DNA from: Candidatus Woykebacteria bacterium RBG_16_39_9b
GTDB taxonomy: Bacteria; Patescibacteriota; Microgenomatia; Woykebacterales; RBG-16-39-9b
Direction: 5' to 3'
DNA length: 9,801 nt
Assembly: GCA_001816695.1 (NCBI GenBank)
Contig: MHCR01000028.1
Coordinates: forward strand, 1-9,801
This document shows, piece by piece, positions 6,695 to 9,801 of this stretch. Position numbers and translations under genes: made by a program. Positions within the stretch are counted from its first letter, which is position 1; the number at the start of each line of letters is the position of its first letter. The notes beneath the pieces are model-generated. The model made no database searches. It had not been told where the DNA came from and saw nothing but the letters and a program-made list of their open reading frames with translations.

Positions 6695-8491
6695 ATGTGT
6701 GGAATTTTTGGCTACACTGGTACTAAAAAAACGGCAGCAAACCGTGTTCTTAAAGGTCTGAAGACTCTTGAATATAGAGGTTACGATTCTTGGGGAGTGG
6801 CGGTGGTCAGTGATCAGAAAACAGAGAGCAGAAAAGCAGACAAAGAAATTTTGGTCGAAAAACAAGTTGGTAAAATAGGAAATTCTGTTCTTAAATCTGA
6901 CATCTTAAATCTTAAGTCTAATACTGGTATTGGTCATACACGTTGGGCAACACACGGTGGTGTTACCGATACTAACGCCCATCCTCATCTAAGTTGTGAT
7001 TCATCGCTAGCCATTGTTCACAATGGGATTGTAGAGAATTTTCAAAAACTAAAAAAAGGTCTTAATAAATCACATAATTTCAAGTCGGATACTGACACAG
7101 AGGTAATTGTTCATTTGATTGAAGACGAAATGAAGAATAAAGGCTTTTCAGAGGCTGTCCGAAGCACTTTTAATAAATTGGATGGATTAAATGCTATAGC
7201 CGCCCTATCCTCGAGTGGAGAAATCGTGGTTGCAAAAAATGGCTCTCCAATTGTCCTCGGAGTAGGAAGCGGAGAATACTTCTTATCTTCAGATGCCACA
7301 GCGATTATACCTCACACCAAAAAAGTAATCTTTTTGGAAGATGGACAGTTCGCAATATTGAACAAAAAAGGTATATCTGTTTACTCACTGGCAAGTGGTA
7401 AAAAGGTAAAAACTGAGGTACAAATTCTTGATTGGAAGGCCGTTGAATCTACAACTGGTAAATTCCCACACTTTATGATTAAAGAAATTTTTGAGCAGCC
7501 AAAGGTATTAAGAAATGCAATCATTAGCCTTGAAAAACCGGCAATTGATATGGCTGCTTCAATAAAAGAGGCGAGGGGTACTTTTTTTATTGCTAGCGGT
7601 ACAGCATTTCATGCTTGTCTGGCCGGTACTTACCTTTTTTCAAAAATAGCTCACCATCACGTTAATACAGCAGTTGCTTCTGAATTTAATTATTTGGAGG
7701 ATTTTCTAACTAAACAAAGTCTTATTATCGCTTTGTCCCAAAGTGGTGAGACAATCGATGTGGTTGAACCACTAAATAGAGCAGCAAAGAAAGGAGCCAA
7801 AATTGCAGCAGTTGTTAATTCTTTAGGCTCGACTATCTATAGAATGGGAAGTATAAAAGTGCTGCTTGGAGCCGGTCCAGAAATTGCTGTTGCTTCTACA
7901 AAGGCTTATGTAGCAAAGGTAGCCTTCTTGATGTTGGTAACGTACGCTTTAATAGGTAGGATAGAAGAAGCAAAAAAATTATTAATAAAATCTGCGAAAG
8001 AGATAGAACGGCTTTTGAGAAAAGAGAATATAAGTGAAATTAAAAAAATCGCCAAAACCCTTGCAAAATCAGAGCATATCTACACAATAGGGAGAGGTGT
8101 TTCATATCCAACCGCACTGGAATCTGCTCTAAAAATGAAAGAGGTAAGTTATATCCACACAGAAGGTTTGGCAGGTGGGGAACTAAAGCACGGCGCAATT
8201 GCTTTAATTAGCAAAGGAACACCGTGCATTGTATATGCACCTGATGATGAAACTTTTGAGTCTATTATTTCCAATGCAACGGAGATCAAATCTCGAGGAG
8301 GTTTGATAATTGGTGTCGGACCAAAGAATTCGGAGAGCTTTGACCACTGGGTTCCAGTTAAGGATGTTGGCGAAGCATCATTAATTCCAATGGTTGTACC
8401 AGCCCAACTTCTGGCATATTTCCTTGCCTTGGGAAAGGGTTGGGATCCGGATAAGCCAAGGAATTTGGCTAAGAGTGTGACTGTTAAGTAG
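6695..8491 (+). CDS. glmS: Glutamine-fructose-6-phosphate aminotransferase (isomerizing)
   Basis: Makes glucosamine-6-phosphate from fructose-6-phosphate and glutamine, the first committed step to UDP-GlcNAc, peptidoglycan and other amino sugars. The 598 residues match the usual ~600. The N-terminal class II amidotransferase domain has the nucleophile Cys2 (MCGIFGY), EYRGYDS at 26-32, HTRWATHG at 81-88 and VHNGIVEN at 108-115. Two SIS domains follow: SGTAFHA at 301-307, SQSGET at 348-353 and STKAYVAKVAF at 401-411 in the first; GRGVSYPTALESALKMKE at 466-483 and EGLAGGELKHG at 490-500 in the second. The C-tail KPRNLAKSVTVK (587-598) normally closes over the sugar site. The start is fixed by Cys2. 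No Shine-Dalgarno and no glmS ribozyme signature: the gene lies 3 bases after yvcK. Two further versions of its C-tail lie downstream. Confidence 0.97.
   Translation: MCGIFGYTGTKKTAANRVLKGLKTLEYRGYDSWGVAVVSDQKTESRKADKEILVEKQVGKIGNSVLKSDILNLKSNTGIGHTRWATHGGVTDTNAHPHLSCDSSLAIVHNGIVENFQKLKKGLNKSHNFKSDTDTEVIVHLIEDEMKNKGFSEAVRSTFNKLDGLNAIAALSSSGEIVVAKNGSPIVLGVGSGEYFLSSDATAIIPHTKKVIFLEDGQFAILNKKGISVYSLASGKKVKTEVQILDWKAVESTTGKFPHFMIKEIFEQPKVLRNAIISLEKPAIDMAASIKEARGTFFIASGTAFHACLAGTYLFSKIAHHHVNTAVASEFNYLEDFLTKQSLIIALSQSGETIDVVEPLNRAAKKGAKIAAVVNSLGSTIYRMGSIKVLLGAGPEIAVASTKAYVAKVAFLMLVTYALIGRIEEAKKLLIKSAKEIERLLRKENISEIKKIAKTLAKSEHIYTIGRGVSYPTALESALKMKEVSYIHTEGLAGGELKHGAIALISKGTPCIVYAPDDETFESIISNATEIKSRGGLIIGVGPKNSESFDHWVPVKDVGEASLIPMVVPAQLLAYFLALGKGWDPDKPRNLAKSVTVK
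8453..8491 (+). repeat. GlmS C-tail, copy 1 (the real gene end)
   Basis: The last 12 codons plus TAG of glmS, KPRNLAKSVTVK. Reference unit for the two copies at 8537-8575 and 8695-8733, each also 39 bases and ending in TAG. Confidence 0.95.
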
Positions 8492-8494
8492 CTA

Positions 8495-8575
8495 ATGAAT
8501 GCTAGGTTGAAGGGGTTTGCGCTCGCAAGCGAGCTAAAACCTCGCAACCTAGTAAAGTCTGTCACGGTAAAATAG
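8495..8575 (+). pseudogene. 26-codon reading frame ending in GlmS C-tail copy 2
   Basis: ATG at 8495 opens a 26-residue frame that is in the same reading frame as glmS, separated from it only by the glmS TAG and one codon. It ends in KPRNLVKSVTVK-TAG (8537-8575), identical to the GlmS tail at 11 of 12 residues, yet only 1 of 12 sense codons is the same and 24 of 39 bases match. That pattern points to a divergent glmS 3' end rather than a fresh tandem duplication. The part before it (FALASEL) resembles the LALGKG stretch of GlmS only loosely and is built on a palindrome. No Shine-Dalgarno. I treat it as a relic or a displaced 3' end; a translated mini-protein or a readthrough extension are alternatives. 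Confidence 0.55.
8500..8554 (+). repeat. 55-base imperfect palindrome overlapping tail copy 2
   Basis: Outer arms TGCTAGGTTG (8500-8509) and CAACCTAGTA (8545-8554) pair over 10 positions with one G-T. Middle arms GGGTTT (8513-8518) and AAACCT (8537-8542) pair with one G-T, and an inner arm GCTCGC/GCGAGC (8521-8534) forms the centre. Small internal loops separate the three helices. No T-run follows, so it is not a classical terminator. The right arm is at the same time the coding sequence of tail copy 2. Confidence 0.75.
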
Positions 8576-8589
8576 GATTCTCCATAACT

Positions 8590-8637
8590 TCGAACCCTGC
8601 GAGCTTCTTGGTTTCTCAGTTATTCTCGAATCCTGCG
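8590..8637 (+). repeat. Direct repeat TCGAAYCCTGCG (two copies)
   Basis: TCGAACCCTGCG at 8590-8601 and TCGAATCCTGCG at 8626-8637, 36 bases apart and differing at one position. The second runs into the TGCG that opens the palindrome at 8634-8661. The motif resembles a tRNA T-loop but no tRNA surrounds it. Confidence 0.6.
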
Positions 8638-8661
8638 CTAGGCATCTTATGCCTAGCTAAA
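8634..8661 (+). repeat. Palindrome unit TGCG-hairpin-CTAAA (second)
   Basis: Perfect 9-bp stem GCTAGGCAT / ATGCCTAGC (8637-8645 with 8649-8657) with loop CTT, opened by TGCG and closed by CTAAA. It shares this frame with the units at 8518-8538 and 8673-8696, although the stem sequences differ. Confidence 0.7.
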
Positions 8662-8672
8662 ATTCCTTGTCT

Positions 8673-8696
8673 TGCGTTCAGCAAGGCTGAACTAAA
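8673..8696 (+). repeat. Palindrome unit TGCG-hairpin-CTAAA (third)
   Basis: Perfect 7-bp stem GTTCAGC / GCTGAAC (8676-8682 with 8686-8692) and loop AAG, again between TGCG (8673-8676) and CTAAA (8692-8696). It directly precedes tail copy 3, as the first unit precedes tail copy 2. Confidence 0.7.
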
Positions 8697-8733
8697 TCAC
8701 CGCAACCTCGCAGAAAGTGTAACTATTAAGTAG
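8695..8733 (+). repeat. GlmS C-tail, copy 3
   Basis: Encodes NHRNLAESVTIK-TAG. 26 of 39 bases match copy 1 and 25 of 39 match copy 2; the final 24 bases match copy 1 at 19 positions. It is in a different reading frame from glmS. Confidence 0.75.
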
Positions 8734-8740
8734 TTTTTGC

Positions 8741-8746
8741 TAAAAT
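8741..8746 (+). promoter_or_regulatory. -10 element giving a probable leaderless mRNA
   Basis: TAAAAT lies with only six bases between it and the ATG at 8753, so transcription should start at or next to the start codon. I see no good -35; the position would fall inside tail copy 3. Confidence 0.45.
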
Positions 8747-8752
8747 AAAACT

Positions 8753-9172
8753 ATGAATTGGTTTGCTCTTGCAGCTTTAGCCTTTTTGGGTTTTGGATTA
8801 ACAAATTTGATGTTTAAGGTTGGGGAGCGGGTTGGCGCGAATATAGCAATTATAACAATAGTTCTTTATCTTCTTGGAGCAATTTTTTCAGTAATCTGGT
8901 TTACCAGCCAAAAACAACTTGATTTAAACCTAATTCAAACTAAACCCATACTAATAGGAGCTTTAGCAGCACTTTTTAGCATAATTGGTACCATCGCGGT
9001 ACAACAAGCGCTTAGGAATGGCCCCGCCTCTTTAATTTATCCAATAGTAGGGTTAAGTGCTTTAATTGTAATTACAGCTTCATTACTACTCTTTAAAGAA
9101 GTAGTCACACCCAAACAATTAATTGGGGTTGTTTTTGCTTTGATTGCTGTTGCTCTGATTACCTCAAAATAA
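8753..9172 (+). CDS. Single-domain EamA/DMT-type membrane protein
   Basis: 139 residues with five predicted transmembrane helices (about 3-21, 29-50, 64-85, 92-113, 119-137), the content of one EamA domain. Most drug/metabolite transporter superfamily members carry two such domains in one chain (about 300 residues), so this half-size form would have to pair with itself or a partner. Supporting features are the ALRNGPASLIYPIVGLSALIV stretch before helix 4 and the FKEVVTPKQLIGVVFALIAVALI end, the usual EamA carboxy-terminal pattern of an acidic residue, a short loop and a closing helix. The ATG follows a -10 box closely and there is no Shine-Dalgarno. The gene stands alone, between the glmS tail array and the phosphatase gene. 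The substrate cannot be read from the sequence. Confidence 0.85.
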   Translation: MNWFALAALAFLGFGLTNLMFKVGERVGANIAIITIVLYLLGAIFSVIWFTSQKQLDLNLIQTKPILIGALAALFSIIGTIAVQQALRNGPASLIYPIVGLSALIVITASLLLFKEVVTPKQLIGVVFALIAVALITSK

Positions 9173-9187
9173 GTTCATGAACTTATT
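9168..9187. promoter_or_regulatory. Perfect 20-bp palindrome, possible operator
   Basis: AATAAGTTCA is followed directly by its exact reverse complement. It overlaps the stop codon of the EamA gene and ends one base before the putative -35 (TTGTTC, 9189-9194) of the next gene. A repressor or activator dyad is plausible; a weak AT-rich hairpin at the gene end is the alternative. Confidence 0.5.
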
Positions 9188-9188
9188 G

Positions 9189-9217
9189 TTGTTCAATTTA
9201 CAAACTCATAGTATAAT
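9189..9217 (+). promoter_or_regulatory. Promoter of the HAD phosphatase gene
   Basis: Consensus TATAAT at 9212-9217, with a poor -35 (TTGTTC, 9189-9194) at 17 bases. The transcript would have a leader of about 36 bases carrying a full Shine-Dalgarno. A weak -35 beside a palindrome suits an activated or repressed promoter. Confidence 0.5.
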
Positions 9218-9247
9218 AATCCCCCATTTTCCAAAACGCACTTTAAC

Positions 9248-9253
9248 AGGAGG
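9248..9253 (+). promoter_or_regulatory. Consensus Shine-Dalgarno AGGAGG
   Basis: AGGAGG six bases before the GTG at 9260; it fixes that start. It is the only strong ribosome binding site I see in the window. Confidence 0.85.
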
Positions 9254-9259
9254 CGATAG

Positions 9260-9801
9260 GTGAATATCTGGGTTCTTGATTTAGACCGAGTTCTACAGCT
9301 TCCAGCATACGACCACTCAAATCTGTTCCGTGATCTTTCTGCCGCAATTGGTGTTCCGTTTGATCAGTTGTTTGAGCATTACACCAAAGAGTTCGTCGGT
9401 AACGAAAGCGAAGAGGGATACCACCTGTCGCTTTGTACCACCGAAGAACAAAGAGCGGCAGTGTCAACTATCTGGCAGAAACTACGTCAGAATCTACCCA
9501 AAGTAACAATCGTGCCAGGGGCGAGACAACTCTTGGAACAGATCGATAACCGCGGTGAGCCTATCTTCGCCTGGACGAAGGGTGTTGGTACCGAAGGTGT
9601 TCAGAGGACACGGCTCGAAAGTATTGGTCTGGGGTCATTCTTTCCGGAAGGAAAAATTGTTTCCTCGCCGCGCAAAGGAACACCTCAGGCGATCGTCAAA
9701 GATCTGATTCCCGGACTCCCGCAAGGGAGAAAGGTTTTGGTGGGTGACTCCTACGAACAGGACATCGCACCAGCTTTAAGATTTGTTGATTTCACTTGCG
9801 T
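9260..9801 (+). CDS. HAD-superfamily hydrolase (3' end beyond window)
   Basis: Cytoplasmic phosphatase-type enzyme of the haloacid dehalogenase superfamily, probably acting on a small phosphorylated metabolite. 180 codons are visible. Motif I is DLDRV at 7-11 (nucleophile Asp7, acid/base Asp9), motif II is Thr106 in FAWTKG, motif III is Lys139 in SPRKGTPQ, and motif IV is GDSYEQDI at 162-169 with Asp163 and Asp168 for magnesium. The region between 15 and 85 is a helical cap of the C1 type. GTG start after AGGAGG. Its base composition stands out: two sampled 60-base lines (9541 and 9661) are 57-58% G+C against 25% for a line in the GT2 gene (4081). That and the strong ribosome binding site suggest a transferred gene or a different expression class. 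The exact substrate is unknown, and the end is cut by the window. Confidence 0.85.
   Translation, partial: MNIWVLDLDRVLQLPAYDHSNLFRDLSAAIGVPFDQLFEHYTKEFVGNESEEGYHLSLCTTEEQRAAVSTIWQKLRQNLPKVTIVPGARQLLEQIDNRGEPIFAWTKGVGTEGVQRTRLESIGLGSFFPEGKIVSSPRKGTPQAIVKDLIPGLPQGRKVLVGDSYEQDIAPALRFVDFTC

Larger units (their letters stand above)
8608..8733 (+). pseudogene. Open frame ending in GlmS C-tail copy 3
   Basis: The frame ending at TAG 8731-8733 is free of stops back to 8506; it lacks ATG or GTG, and TTG at 8608 is the only usual start, giving 41 codons. It ends in NHRNLAESVTIK, 8 of 12 identical to the GlmS tail. Similarity may reach further: LAFSKAEL...RNLAESVTIK parallels LALGKG...RNLAKSVTVK, and a PA dipeptide lies 21 residues before RNL, compared with 18 in GlmS. 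SNPA occurs twice in the longer frame. This looks like a decayed remnant of another glmS 3' end interrupted by palindromes. Expression is unsupported. Confidence 0.45.

Noticed and set aside
6395..6865. 156-codon minus-strand frame across the yvcK-glmS junction
   Set aside because: It overlies two strongly conserved plus-strand genes and its product has no recognisable features; a shadow.
8500..8554. Integron attC site
   Set aside because: The arms run GTT then AAC, opposite to the AAC...GTT order of attC core sites, and no integron integrase is in the window.
8149..8565. 138-codon minus-strand frame over the glmS end and tail copy 2
   Set aside because: Antisense shadow of glmS; its apparent N-terminus is the reverse of tail copy 2.
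8590..8637. tRNA T-arm-like TCGAATCCTGCG, possible tRNA or tRNA-end attachment site
   Set aside because: No matching 5' T-stem, anticodon arm or acceptor stem surrounds either copy.
8453..8752. A Tn7-type insertion end at attTn7
   Set aside because: The location fits, but I found no Tn7 terminal repeats, TnsABCD-like gene or target duplication, so only a scar hypothesis remains.
1..9801. Recoded UGA (as in Gracilibacteria/SR1)
   Set aside because: No in-frame TGA interrupts any conserved gene and glycines use GGN; lack of TGA stops among few genes is not evidence.

Overview
The window looks like a chromosomal segment from a small-genome, AT-rich bacterium. The likeliest source is the Candidate Phyla Radiation (Patescibacteria, possibly the Microgenomates side). 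The grounds are modest: a SecA with a long acidic insertion in its first nucleotide-binding domain, fused GT2-GtrA glycosyltransferase architecture, small single-membrane-span proteins, very short 5' leaders and almost no Shine-Dalgarno sequences. No rRNA or tRNA gene is present to settle it.

Layout. Positions 1-2544 (minus strand) encode nearly all of SecA; its C-terminal tail lies off the left edge. A divergent control region (2545-2765) follows, with a strong plus-strand promoter that runs within about 50 bases into an intrinsic terminator, so it should make a tiny RNA or an attenuated leader. From 2766 to 3502 lie two tandem paralogous small membrane proteins. The second gene and the next transcription unit each have a TTTACA-18-TATAAT promoter. 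From 3551 to 5616 is a two-gene unit: a polyprenyl-phosphate glycosyltransferase fused to a GtrA membrane domain, then a GalE-type sugar epimerase. From 5669 to 8491 a second unit pairs YvcK/GlmR with GlmS only 3 bases apart, which fits the known GlmR control of GlmS and UDP-GlcNAc supply. At 8753-9172 is a single-domain EamA membrane protein with a probable leaderless promoter. From 9260 to the right edge is a partial HAD-family phosphatase that differs from everything else in G+C content and in having a perfect AGGAGG ribosome binding site.

The most unusual stretch is 8492-8733, directly after glmS. The last 12 codons and stop of glmS are followed by two more versions of the same C-terminal tail, each ending in TAG and each 39 bases long. 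Copy 2 keeps 11 of 12 amino acids but shares only 1 of 12 sense codons with glmS. Three short palindromes with the shared frame TGCG-hairpin-CTAAA, and a 55-base imperfect palindrome, are interleaved with these tails. This looks like layered scars of an element that targets or replaces the 3' end of glmS, or relics of other glmS genes. I cannot identify a transposase or recombinase in the window.
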